From positions 1 through 64,000 of the forward strand of contig JAIQZO010000071.1 of assembly GCA_021777055.1 (NCBI GenBank): 64,000 nt of DNA, in the 5' to 3' direction. This stretch comes from Candidatus Anammoxibacter sp. (GTDB taxonomy: Bacteria > Planctomycetota > Brocadiia > Brocadiales > Anammoxibacteraceae). A program made the translations under genes and the position numbers. Positions 35,125 through 43,376 of this stretch are shown in pieces (position 1 is the first letter of the stretch; each line of letters begins with the position of its first letter). A model generated the notes under the pieces. It was not told where the DNA came from. It ran no database searches and was given only the letters and a program-made list of their open reading frames with translations.

Positions 35125-36528
35125 CTATTTCTTATCACTGCCTAAATAAACAACAGCCTTTTTAAAAACATCCATTGGTGCACGCGCAATACCGGCACCT
35201 ATCTGACCTATACCCGATGTTTTATGTAATACTCCCGTATCAACAACAGGTGCAACACCTGTCTTAACAACTTTACGAATATCAATTCCCAGTGGAGCTG
35301 GAGTAAAATCTGCGGAACCCGGTCCAAATTTCTGATTAGAAGCAAAACATATGGACTGCATATTTTCCATTGTTCGAATAGAATCACTTAAAGTTCCACC
35401 CACAAATGAACTGATTGAAGGGGCGGCAGGTATAATCATACCACCAAGACCAACAGTCTCTACAATTGCGCTATCACCTATATCACCTGCCGCATCGTTT
35501 ACAGAATAACCTGAATAATATATGGCCTCATCCATAGGTGCCGTCTTATCAATGAACCATCTGTCTTTTACTCCGCCTACCCGCAAAGCAAAATCCACAC
35601 CGTTTCGACTCATAGCAGTAACTATAGTAGAATGCTTTACCCCATGGGCAGCATCTGCAGCTAATTTACACCCGATCAGTGTCAAGTTTAGAAAAAAGTG
35701 GTTATTAGAATCTATAAATTCTATGATCTCAAGTATCTTCTTTTTTGTAAGACCTGTTTTTAATAAGAGAGGAAAGAGCTTCCGTTGTAGTAATGATGTG
35801 CAGGCCGCACTCCTGGCATGAACCTCATCACCCATCTGTACCCCTTCTGCAATGATATTAAAGATATCAATCCCGTTTTCACTATTATTAATGGCGGCTT
35901 TAAGTCCAGGCCCTAAAACATCACGCATCCATTGAAGACGTTTGATCGTATTATCATCGTACGTCCCCATCCACAAGACGTTTCCTTTACCTTCGTTAAA
36001 AGTACTCCATGTAACATTATGATGTGTCGCGTCCTTTCCTATCATTACACACATGGAAGGGGAGATAACGCCGCACATGGGACCGATACTACCCATAACG
36101 TAATTAGGTGTAAGAATAATCTTTTTATCATTTACTTTTTGTATCAGCTCTTTTCTATTTTTTATTAACCCTTCAAAAACAGCTGCACCTTCAATGGCAC
36201 GCTGTTGGGGGTCACACATATCTTCAAATGCAATAGGTGGACCGGAATGTAGTATTTGATTCGGCTTCATTCCCGGTATAACATCCAATGCCCTGGCCAC
36301 ATCCACCCATATAGGACGACTGTCAATAATACGTTTAATTGTCAAGCTATTTGCCTTATCAATCTCCGGACTACATAAACTTACAAGATGATCAATTAGC
36401 TCTTGATCACCACCTGCCGGCGGACACCATTCTACTTGTGTTACCGGAACATTCTGGCTTTCAAGTGAATCGTGAAAACACTTTAACCCCAGATTTATCA
36501 CATTGAGATCCTGATTTAGATTATTCAT
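35125..36528 (-). CDS. allG: DUF1116 protein, AllG-like subunit of oxamate carbamoyltransferase
   Basis: The protein (467 residues from ATG 36528, selected because AGAAGGA lies seven to eight bases upstream) matches DUF1116/YlbE: QVEWCPPAGGDQELIDHL, WVDVARALDVIPGM, HSGPPIAFEDMCDPQQRA, WSTFNEGKGNVLWMGTYD and GDEVHARSAACTSLL. In E. coli YlbE (AllG) is a component of the oxamate carbamoyltransferase. It is followed 77 bases downstream by carbamate kinase and FdrA. An upstream in-frame start at 36615 would add 29 residues without a ribosome-binding site. Confidence 0.85.
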   Translation of the reverse strand: MNNLNQDLNVINLGLKCFHDSLESQNVPVTQVEWCPPAGGDQELIDHLVSLCSPEIDKANSLTIKRIIDSRPIWVDVARALDVIPGMKPNQILHSGPPIAFEDMCDPQQRAIEGAAVFEGLIKNRKELIQKVNDKKIILTPNYVMGSIGPMCGVISPSMCVMIGKDATHHNVTWSTFNEGKGNVLWMGTYDDNTIKRLQWMRDVLGPGLKAAINNSENGIDIFNIIAEGVQMGDEVHARSAACTSLLQRKLFPLLLKTGLTKKKILEIIEFIDSNNHFFLNLTLIGCKLAADAAHGVKHSTIVTAMSRNGVDFALRVGGVKDRWFIDKTAPMDEAIYYSGYSVNDAAGDIGDSAIVETVGLGGMIIPAAPSISSFVGGTLSDSIRTMENMQSICFASNQKFGPGSADFTPAPLGIDIRKVVKTGVAPVVDTGVLHKTSGIGQIGAGIARAPMDVFKKAVVYLGSDKK

Positions 36529-36635
36529 TTGTTTCCTTCTTGTTTTGTAATTAATTTTAACAACATTAATATCAGAAGAGCATTTATCAAAGCTCAAATT
36601 GCTTATGGTTAACATTTCTCCCCAAATGATATAAT

Positions 36636-37451
36636 TTACCGTTTAATGGCAGGACGAACTTTCCTGAAAATTGACCTTATTTGCCTAATTCTATTGGGAT
36701 GTATTGTTAAAATAAAGATACCACCAACAATATTTCCCAGGGTAACTGGGATCAAATTGTCAAATAAAATTGACATCTTATAAAAAGGTATTCCTTTTGC
36801 TAATAAACCAATAGGAATCAAATACATATTAGCCACGCAATGTTCAAAACCACAGGCTACAAAACATGTGATCGGAAAGAAAATGCAAAATATTTTAGCC
36901 ACGATCTCTTTAGCCATTATTGCCATAATGATTGCCAGTATTACAAGAATATTACAAAAAATGCCCCTGATAAAAGCTTCCATAAATGAAATAGCCAGCT
37001 TATACTCTGCAATCTTAACTGATACGGCTCCTAGCTCATTTAGAGCGCCTGCTTTTCCTAAAAGTCCGGAGTTATATATTAACCATGCACATACAATAGC
37101 ACCGATGAAATTACCTATATAAACTACAATCCAGTTATTTAACATTTTTCGTTTAGAAATAGCAGTTGCAAACACCCCTATAAGAATTGTAATATTTCCA
37201 GTAAAGAGTTCAGCACCTGCAACAATAACCAGTATCAGACCCACGCTAAACATTATTCCACCGGCAATCTTGCCCATTCCGGCAGCGATAGTAACTAAAA
37301 AGAGTTGCCCTCCAAGTCCTATATATAATCCTGCCAAGATACCTAAGATAAGAAGCTGCCAGGTTTTTGTGTTAGATTTTTTTATACCAAGTTTAGATAT
37401 GGCCTTACTGGCCTCTTCCTGACTGAGACTAGGTGTATATGTTGTCTCCAT
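36636..37451 (-). CDS. Formate/nitrite transporter family channel (FocA/NirC-like)
   Basis: The protein (271 residues from ATG 37451, GGAG ten bases upstream) has six hydrophobic helices and the FNT motifs GGQLFLVTIAA, AELFTGNITILI, FIRGIFCNILVILAIIMA and GFEHCVANMYLIPIG. Members conduct formate, nitrite, hydrosulfide or similar small anions. Its place between the OsmC gene and DUF1116 suggests a small anion made or used by the pathway (formate, nitrite, cyanate-like or bicarbonate). The sequence alone does not show which. It is shorter at the C-terminus than E. coli FocA (285) by only a few residues. Confidence 0.88.
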   Translation of the reverse strand: METTYTPSLSQEEASKAISKLGIKKSNTKTWQLLILGILAGLYIGLGGQLFLVTIAAGMGKIAGGIMFSVGLILVIVAGAELFTGNITILIGVFATAISKRKMLNNWIVVYIGNFIGAIVCAWLIYNSGLLGKAGALNELGAVSVKIAEYKLAISFMEAFIRGIFCNILVILAIIMAIMAKEIVAKIFCIFFPITCFVACGFEHCVANMYLIPIGLLAKGIPFYKMSILFDNLIPVTLGNIVGGIFILTIHPNRIRQIRSIFRKVRPAIKR

Positions 37452-37524
37452 AAATGGTTTCTCCAAAATCAGTAACAAGATATCAGTATATTATAGTGAT
37501 GGCGTATTAGCGTTATCTCACTTT

Positions 37525-37917
37525 TCAAAGTCCATATGTTTTGTAATTAACTTGAACCTGATTAATAATTGTATTAGATACAAAACAATACTTTTTCGCT
37601 ATATCAAGAATGTCTTCAAGAACATTACTTTTGTTATCAGTACGAATATTGACATCTATGCTATCTAATCTAAAGGTTTCACTGTTTTTATTTCCTTCTA
37701 CATGAATCCTTAGGTTCTTTAGCTCTAAACCTTTTTTTGATGCAACAAAAACAATTGATTGACCGATACAGGATGCAATAGACCAAAGTAATAACTCACT
37801 GGGCATGGGGCCTACACCATCTCCGCCATACTCATGTGCCTGGTCTATTGTCATTTCAAATTTCTCTGAAACTACCTTAAACTTAAAATTATCAACATGT
37901 TTTAGTTCAATCTTCAT
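37525..37917 (-). CDS. OsmC-family protein
   Basis: The 130-residue protein matches OsmC/YhfA-like proteins: MTIDQAHEYGGDGVGPMPSE near the N-terminus, and LLWSIASCIGQSIVFVASKKGLEL, which holds the conserved Cys (Ser-Cys-Ile, about residue 50). The second catalytic Cys of peroxiredoxin-like OsmC appears as IAKKYCFVSNTI (about residue 112). The start overlaps the end of the radical SAM-GNAT gene by 11 bases; GTG codons two and one positions earlier are alternatives. The neighbours suggest a role in protecting or processing a reactive intermediate; a thiol-dependent hydroperoxide reductase is the default function. Confidence 0.8.
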   Translation of the reverse strand: MKIELKHVDNFKFKVVSEKFEMTIDQAHEYGGDGVGPMPSELLLWSIASCIGQSIVFVASKKGLELKNLRIHVEGNKNSETFRLDSIDVNIRTDNKSNVLEDILDIAKKYCFVSNTIINQVQVNYKTYGL

Positions 37918-39520
37918 CACCACTCTTTTCTAGAATTTTTTCCATTAATTGGTGCTTTTTCCCTTTGAGGATAAATACTTTACCCTTTCTTATCCAGCCA
38001 AGGCGTTTAAAAAAACGTGCATTTTGTAATTGTATAGTCGCAAAGAATTTTTCGGCATCCTGATGGTTATTCATGATTTCAACTGCTTTACGAACCAGAA
38101 GTATTCCCACTTTGTATTTCCTGTACTCCTTTACAACTGCAAGTCTACCACCGAACCAGATCTTTGTGGTTTTAGGATAACATCTGACAGCACCAACAAT
38201 CTTACTATCATAAGTAGCAATAATTGGGATAGAGTCTTTATCATGCTTATCTATGTCACTATTAAGGAAGACCTCTTGTTCTTCGACAAAAACCTCTTTT
38301 CTTATCTTAAAATATTCGTTAATCTCATACGTCGTTTTGGCAACCTTTAATTCAAATTGGCTTAAACCCTCAGTTTCCAAACAAGGATTCTCAATTGCTT
38401 GATTCTCTATCTTGTTAATGGTATTTGTATTGCTTAAACCTTTTCGGTTCTCAACAAATTGCAACATTGAACATGCTTTGCATTTTACACAACCGGAAGA
38501 ACAGTTATCCGAGTTCAATCCGTTGTCATTTAACATTTTCCCTACTTCCAGATACATTTTCTGCAAATACCCAACGCTGGGAGATTTAAATCTTTCCATT
38601 AGCGTTCCATTTATTGGTCGTACTGGCACTATAAAAGGATAAACGCCAATTTCAATAGCTTGACGACAACGTTGCAACGTTAAATCCACATCTTCACCTA
38701 AACCAAGAATTACAAATGTACTTACCTGGTTTTTCCCAAATATAGATACAGCATCTTTAAATGCTTGAAAATATACCTCTTCACTTATAGAAGCCTTTCC
38801 CGGGACAACAACTCTCCTTACATCGGGATCAAAGCTCTCAATATGAATCCCCACACTATCAACGCCCATATTAGCCAATAAAAAGAATATCTCTTTGTCT
38901 CGTGGTGGTTCAAATTGTACATGAACTGGTAAACCTGTTGCCTCCTTTATGGCAAAGGCACATTTACCCAGGTATTCAGCCCCTTTGTTATCCATATCTG
39001 TTGTGCCAGAAGTTAGTGTTACATGTTTAATGTTGTCCAGCCGTTTAGCTGCAGCTGCAACTTCTGCAAGTTGTTCAGGCGTTTTTTTAAGTATTGTGTT
39101 TCCGTTTTTGAGAGAGACTCCAACAGCACAAAATTGACATCTTGTATCAAGATTATCATACCTGACACACTGTTGAACAACCGTTGAAGCCAGGCAGTCT
39201 GAACCATGTAAACGAGCAATCTTTTTATACGGAATACCATCCTCTGTTGATAAATCGTAAAACTTGGGGCTTGAAACCTCTTTGATCTCTCCAAGTTTAG
39301 TATTCTCTTTTTTAAGAAAGAGTTGATTTATCTCTTTTTCTATATAAAAATCTGATTTACTCGAGGGTTCATTAAGAGTTGGAACCATTACTGTAAATGA
39401 TCCTAATCTAAATGCTTTGTCATCCGATGGGCCAGCCCCCCCTATTCTCCCTTTTTCAACAAACGATCCACGGACACCTTTTACTTGAAGTCCTATAATA
39501 TCTTTTAGTAAATTTTGCAC
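37907..39520 (-). CDS. Fused radical SAM (MSMEG_0568-like) and GNAT (MSMEG_0567-like) protein
   Basis: The 537-residue protein starts at GTG 39520 with AGGAG eight bases upstream. The first ~370 residues match the radical SAM family found in Nit1C nitrilase clusters: VRGSFVEKGRIGGAGPSDDKAF near the start, then Cys118, Cys128 and Cys131 (CVRYDNLDTRCQFC), a CX9CX2C spacing instead of CX3CX2C. A further Cys cluster (SGCVKCKACSMLQF) follows near residue 350. From about residue 390 a GNAT acetyltransferase domain (YFKIRKEVFVEEQE, GGRLAVVKEYRKYKVGILL) ends the chain. In Nit1C clusters these are usually two genes. The reaction is not established. No nitrilase is adjacent here. Confidence 0.82.
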   Translation of the reverse strand: MQNLLKDIIGLQVKGVRGSFVEKGRIGGAGPSDDKAFRLGSFTVMVPTLNEPSSKSDFYIEKEINQLFLKKENTKLGEIKEVSSPKFYDLSTEDGIPYKKIARLHGSDCLASTVVQQCVRYDNLDTRCQFCAVGVSLKNGNTILKKTPEQLAEVAAAAKRLDNIKHVTLTSGTTDMDNKGAEYLGKCAFAIKEATGLPVHVQFEPPRDKEIFFLLANMGVDSVGIHIESFDPDVRRVVVPGKASISEEVYFQAFKDAVSIFGKNQVSTFVILGLGEDVDLTLQRCRQAIEIGVYPFIVPVRPINGTLMERFKSPSVGYLQKMYLEVGKMLNDNGLNSDNCSSGCVKCKACSMLQFVENRKGLSNTNTINKIENQAIENPCLETEGLSQFELKVAKTTYEINEYFKIRKEVFVEEQEVFLNSDIDKHDKDSIPIIATYDSKIVGAVRCYPKTTKIWFGGRLAVVKEYRKYKVGILLVRKAVEIMNNHQDAEKFFATIQLQNARFFKRLGWIRKGKVFILKGKKHQLMEKILEKSGDED

Positions 39521-39792
39521 AAATATATCTCCTAACCGCAGAGGTTGCGACGTTCAGAGTTAGAAACCAATTTAGTTAATTAACAGATTAAAAACTAGCT
39601 TGTCTTTTAGTTTAGATACAAAGTAAAAAGTACAGATTGATTCCAAAATAAATAACTCAATATTTTTCTCTTGCAACATCGCAACCCTGCGGATATTTAA
39701 AAGATAATAATAAAAACTTTGAAAACTTTATTTATACCCCTCTTGAGTAAAGAGAGGCGCTAACAAAAAACTAATATAATTTTTTATTGAAA
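39521..39792. repeat. Intergenic region with inverted repeat
   Basis: CCGCAGAGGTTGCGACGTT (about 39537-39555) and AACATCGCAACCCTGCGG (about 39676-39693) are complementary except for two positions. It is probably a palindromic element between the Sll0783-like gene and the radical SAM gene. The operon may read through it. Confidence 0.5.
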
Positions 39793-40278
39793 TCAGACAG
39801 TCCATGTAGCAATAGTTAGCGCCCCTGCCCGCCAATGCTCAATCAGCATATCTAAAACATCCAGCGGATTAATACACTTTACACCCTCAATCATATCTTC
39901 TTCCCGATGTCCGTATAGTGCTGCCATTGCAAACCTACAGGCATAGACCTTCCCACCTTCTTTGATGATTGTCTTTATCTGATTATTAATAGCCTGATTA
40001 CCTGGAAACGCATCATCTCCCACCCGAGGATATCCTCTGGTTTCTGATGCCATCAGAACACCTGGGCCGTAAAGACTCAGGCTTAAATCGAAGCCCTTCC
40101 TAATCATTCGGGTAGCAGTTAAAAGATTTACCAGTCCTACTGATCCCTCATATGGAACCGTGTGCATCATTATTAATGCCTTATCTCCGGGCTTGGCTTT
40201 ATGATCTTCAAATACCTTCTCTTTAACATCAACAATTTCATCACCTGGTTTTGCCCTTGGAATTTCTACTCTTCCCAT
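39793..40278 (-). CDS. MSMEG_0572/Sll0783-family nitrogen-starvation response protein
   Basis: The 161-residue protein belongs to the DsrE-like family named after Sll0783 of Synechocystis and MSMEG_0572: RAKPGDEIVDVKEKVFEDH, KALIMMHTVPYEGSVGLVNL, SLYGPGVLMASETRGYPRVGD, VYACRFAMAALYGHREEDMI, and a WRAGALTIATWTV end. Members are encoded in Nit1C clusters beside a nitrilase and the radical SAM and GNAT proteins, and Sll0783 is known to respond to nitrogen starvation. A strong site (AAGGAG) precedes the start. Reaction unknown; a carrier or small-molecule-binding protein is likely from the DsrE fold. Confidence 0.82.
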   Translation of the reverse strand: MGRVEIPRAKPGDEIVDVKEKVFEDHKAKPGDKALIMMHTVPYEGSVGLVNLLTATRMIRKGFDLSLSLYGPGVLMASETRGYPRVGDDAFPGNQAINNQIKTIIKEGGKVYACRFAMAALYGHREEDMIEGVKCINPLDVLDMLIEHWRAGALTIATWTV

Positions 40279-40369
40279 AGTTTCATCTCCTTTTAAGTAA
40301 GGAGGAAAATGGATAATTCTTTAATTTCCACTTCCCTGACAACAATTAATAAAATAATTTTCCATTTTT

Positions 40370-41218
40370 CTAACCACAATAAAGGTTATATGCGTTATCC
40401 CAAAAAATCTTATTCTTTAACTCATCCGAAATATTTGCCCCTTCGACCTTATAATATTCACCCCAGAAGTCACTCCACGGTTCATCCGACGCAAACAATA
40501 TTCTGTCATCACCCACACCATGCTTTTCAATCTCATTTAATAGATATCGGGGGCCAAATCCAACCGCCCATGAGAAATCCGTGTAGACCTTGTATCCCTC
40601 TTTTATGAGATTAATGAAAGCCGGCACAAATTGTATGTGACCTGATACACCTCCCCCCATATGATTAAGATGGATCTTTACTCTTTTTCCGTATTTCTTT
40701 ACAAAATTAAATGCATTCTTTATGTCAGACCCACCGCCAGGGCTTGTATGCAGATGAAAGATATAATCAAATTTCTCTGCTACGTTTACAACCTCATCCC
40801 ACAACTTTTGCGTCTCCTCATCCCAATCCTCCGGATTGTATGTACCGCCAAGAAGACATGTCGTCTTTAAAACCTTTATTCCCGGCGAGCCTGCAAGTTT
40901 TAATGATTCCCTTGTTAGTTCTTTATCACGTGCAGCACCTGAAAACCAAATTGCACCCAGAACTCTATCACTATTACCGTTACAAACATCCAGCACCAGC
41001 GGATTCAATTCAAATGGTTGTTTAGGATCAGGTATTCCGTAATTGGACATCACAATAGCCATGTCAATCCCGTAGCTATCCATATGTTTAAACTGTGCAT
41101 CTGCATCCTTGAATTCATAAACAGTAGGTTTCACTGGTTCCGGTAACCCGTAAAACGGATATCCAGCCATCTCTCCAATGTGACTATGCATATCAAAAAC
41201 TTTTCTATTTGCTTTCAT
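40370..41218 (-). CDS. Amidohydrolase-2 family metal-dependent hydrolase
   Basis: The 282-residue TIM-barrel protein has the amidohydrolase-2 pattern: DMHSHIGEMAG (metal-binding His-x-His, residues 10-12), LHTSPGGGSD with a His in YIFHLHTS (about residues 155-157), KIHLNHMGGG (His in strand 6), and the catalytic Asp in ILFASDEPWSD (about residue 245). Members hydrolyse or decarboxylate ring or carboxylate substrates. It is the first gene of the minus-strand series, behind a possible sigma-54 site at 41348-41364, with GGGGG before the ATG. It may open or deaminate the entry substrate of the pathway; the exact substrate is not shown. Confidence 0.8.
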   Translation of the reverse strand: MKANRKVFDMHSHIGEMAGYPFYGLPEPVKPTVYEFKDADAQFKHMDSYGIDMAIVMSNYGIPDPKQPFELNPLVLDVCNGNSDRVLGAIWFSGAARDKELTRESLKLAGSPGIKVLKTTCLLGGTYNPEDWDEETQKLWDEVVNVAEKFDYIFHLHTSPGGGSDIKNAFNFVKKYGKRVKIHLNHMGGGVSGHIQFVPAFINLIKEGYKVYTDFSWAVGFGPRYLLNEIEKHGVGDDRILFASDEPWSDFWGEYYKVEGANISDELKNKIFWDNAYNLYCG

Positions 41219-41347
41219 ATAAAATTACCCCCTTTCAACGTTAACACAATAAGTCCTGTAAATAAGATAACGACTCAAAATCAGATATAATTGTTGTCCA
41301 AATTATTAAGCCCATATATCAGAATGTTAGTACTACACAACTCATAT

Positions 41348-41364
41348 ATCAAACGGTGTGCCAA
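41348..41364 (-). promoter_or_regulatory. Possible sigma-54 promoter of the amidohydrolase-first operon
   Basis: On the minus strand the sequence reads TTGGCACACCGTTTGAT. The -24 half (TTGGCAC) is a full match to the sigma-54 consensus and the spacing is right, but the -12 half is TTTGA rather than TTTGC. It lies about 130 bases before the amidohydrolase start and faces it. A sigma-54 activator is encoded 2 kb away on the other strand. Confidence 0.5.
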
Positions 41365-41897
41365 TTGCTCGCTACAACTATAAGTTATGCTTATACCGCA
41401 AGTTAAAACAAAGAACGAAAAAAAAGGGTAATAACGATATTTTATAAATAACGATTTTTCGTTTTATGATTACGAAAACTCGCTTGTTTTGATGTGAATG
41501 AAAAGGCTTTTTCAATCTATAGATCAAAAGCAAATAACAAAATAGGCTGTCTGCAGATAAAATTCCTAATATCAAATTTAGATAAATAACTTGATAGTAT
41601 AGGAATTTTCATTTTAAGATTCAGATAGTTGTTTCTTTTCTAATCGAGTCAAACCTGAAGGTTTGAGTTACATTTCGTAACTCAAGGCTTTAGCCTTGAT
41701 GATATAAGAGAAGAGATATCCGTTTGCGATAGGAGACGCTTCTTTTGGGAGATTATAGTTCGCCGTTGGCGCTAAATTAATATCTTTGAGTCTTAGTGTC
41801 TCTGTGTGAGAAATATCAAGGAAAAATGTACATAGATAGCCATATATTAATTCTTAAATGTGAAATTTTATCCGCGTACGAAGTATAAATATTTATA
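41365..41897. repeat. Divergent intergenic region with small palindromes
   Basis: Between the two candidate sigma-54 sites are short palindromes (TCAAACCTGAAGGTTTGA at about 41648-41665; TCAAGGCTTTAGCCTTGA at about 41681-41698). They resemble the 53-kb palindrome family. Upstream binding sites for the sigma-54 activator should lie here, but I could not single out a convincing pair. No gene is supported. Confidence 0.45.
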
Positions 41898-41914
41898 TTG
41901 GCAGGATATTTGCT
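41898..41914 (+). promoter_or_regulatory. Sigma-54 promoter of the B12-radical SAM/activator operon
   Basis: TTGGCAGGATATTTGCT matches the sigma-54 consensus (TTGGCAC-N5-TTGCA/T) with GG and GC exactly ten bases apart and only one change in the -24 half. It lies 56 bases before the ATG of the radical SAM gene, so the transcript would start about 45 bases upstream of it. The second gene of this operon encodes a sigma-54 activator, suggesting autoregulation. Confidence 0.65.
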
Positions 41915-41969
41915 AATTATTCATATTAATGCTTTTCATTAGTTTATTTAGGCTTTTTGGAGAATAGAT

Positions 41970-43310
41970 ATGGATATACTGCTTATTAATCCTTCTTATA
42001 TGGATTCACAAGATATTTCAAAAAGACATGACACATATCGGTCCTTAATTGAAGCTGGCAACATGTACGTCTTTCCGTTTGAACCACCACTGGGTTTAGC
42101 ATCACTTCTTTCAGTTTTACAACTAAACGGAGTTAGCGCCAAACTTTTAGATCTGCAGGCAGAGGAATTTACAAGACCTGAATTTGTATCTTTTTTGAAA
42201 AACAACAACCCTCGATATGTTGGAATTACCGCAATGACAACAACCTATCCAAGAGCAATAGAGGTTGCCCAATTAGTAAAAAAGACATTACCAAACTGTA
42301 AAGTAATCTTAGGAGGTATCCATCCCACAATAATGCCTAATGATACGATCGCCGAAGAGTGTTTTGATTATATTATCCGTGGTGAAGCAGAAGAATCTTT
42401 AGTGCAATTATTAAAAACTGATTCAACCGATAGCCATATAGATGGTATAGTAAGTAAAAAGGGATCTGAAAATATAGATTCAAAAAGAGTTCCACATTTA
42501 AAAGATTTGAATATCTATCCTGCTCCTGACTATGATAGCTTCCCTGTACATAAATATGTCAAATACAATGAGTCGTTACGATCTTTAAAGGCTATTTCAA
42601 TGATAGTGTCAAGGGGATGTCCATATCCATGTTCATTCTGCGCAGTAAATAAAACAATGGGACGCTCTTTTAGAATACGTAATCCAAAAAAGGTTGTAGA
42701 AGAGATGTCGATATTACAAAAAAAATATAGTGTTGAAGGGATATGGTTTAAAGATAGTATATTTAATCTTAATAAAAAATGGGTAGATGATTTTTGTAAC
42801 GAAATAAGAAGAAGAGATTTAAAAATGAAGTGGCAAATAAATACGAGAATAGATAACATTGAAGAAGAACAGTTATCAAAGATGGTTAAAGCCGGACTGG
42901 AACAGATTGACCTTGGTATTGAATCGGGCTCTCCCGCAAGCCTAATAACACTTAATAAAAATATTACAGTGGATCAAATTGAACCAGCTATCAAGATTGC
43001 CAAAAAGCATGTAAAGGTTTCAGGTTTTTTCATGATCGGCATTCCAGGTGAAACAGAAGATGATATAGAAATGACATTTACGTTAGCAAAACGGCTAGAT
43101 CTAGATAAGGCATCCTGGTCTATCTTTACACCGTTACCAGGTTCTTTACTCTTTGACAATCTGAAATCTCAAGGACGCCTCCCTGCAAATATAGACTGGA
43201 GCCAGACACACTTTATAGATTCAAATATCTCTTATTCGCAAGTTCCCCATGAGAAATTATTAAAATATTTCTGGGAGATTCAAGAATATTTCAAAATAAA
43301 ACAAGAATAA
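41970..43310 (+). CDS. B12-binding-domain radical SAM protein
   Basis: The 446-residue protein has an N-terminal cobalamin-binding-type Rossmann domain (VSAKLLDLQAEEF, GITAMTTTYPRAIEVA, VILGGIHPTIMPND, FDYIIRGEAEESL) without an obvious DxHxxG base. The radical SAM domain follows with the canonical CX3CX2C cluster (GCPYPCSFC, about residues 214-222). QIDLGIESGSPASL and SGFFMIGIPGETEDD are typical barrel segments. Proteins of this layout methylate or rearrange unactivated carbons, or modify lipids and cofactors. It is the first gene behind the sigma-54 promoter and is followed after 66 bases by the sigma-54 activator. The substrate is unknown. Confidence 0.85.
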   Translation: MDILLINPSYMDSQDISKRHDTYRSLIEAGNMYVFPFEPPLGLASLLSVLQLNGVSAKLLDLQAEEFTRPEFVSFLKNNNPRYVGITAMTTTYPRAIEVAQLVKKTLPNCKVILGGIHPTIMPNDTIAEECFDYIIRGEAEESLVQLLKTDSTDSHIDGIVSKKGSENIDSKRVPHLKDLNIYPAPDYDSFPVHKYVKYNESLRSLKAISMIVSRGCPYPCSFCAVNKTMGRSFRIRNPKKVVEEMSILQKKYSVEGIWFKDSIFNLNKKWVDDFCNEIRRRDLKMKWQINTRIDNIEEEQLSKMVKAGLEQIDLGIESGSPASLITLNKNITVDQIEPAIKIAKKHVKVSGFFMIGIPGETEDDIEMTFTLAKRLDLDKASWSIFTPLPGSLLFDNLKSQGRLPANIDWSQTHFIDSNISYSQVPHEKLLKYFWEIQEYFKIKQE

Positions 43311-43376
43311 GAAATAGAAGATTATTCTATTACTTTTGACTTATCACTTTTAACTTTTAACTTTTAACTTATCACA

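Noticed and set aside
41378-41575. 65-codon minus-strand frame in the divergent regulatory region
   Set aside because: AT-rich, no ribosome-binding site, and it would lie between the two candidate sigma-54 promoters.
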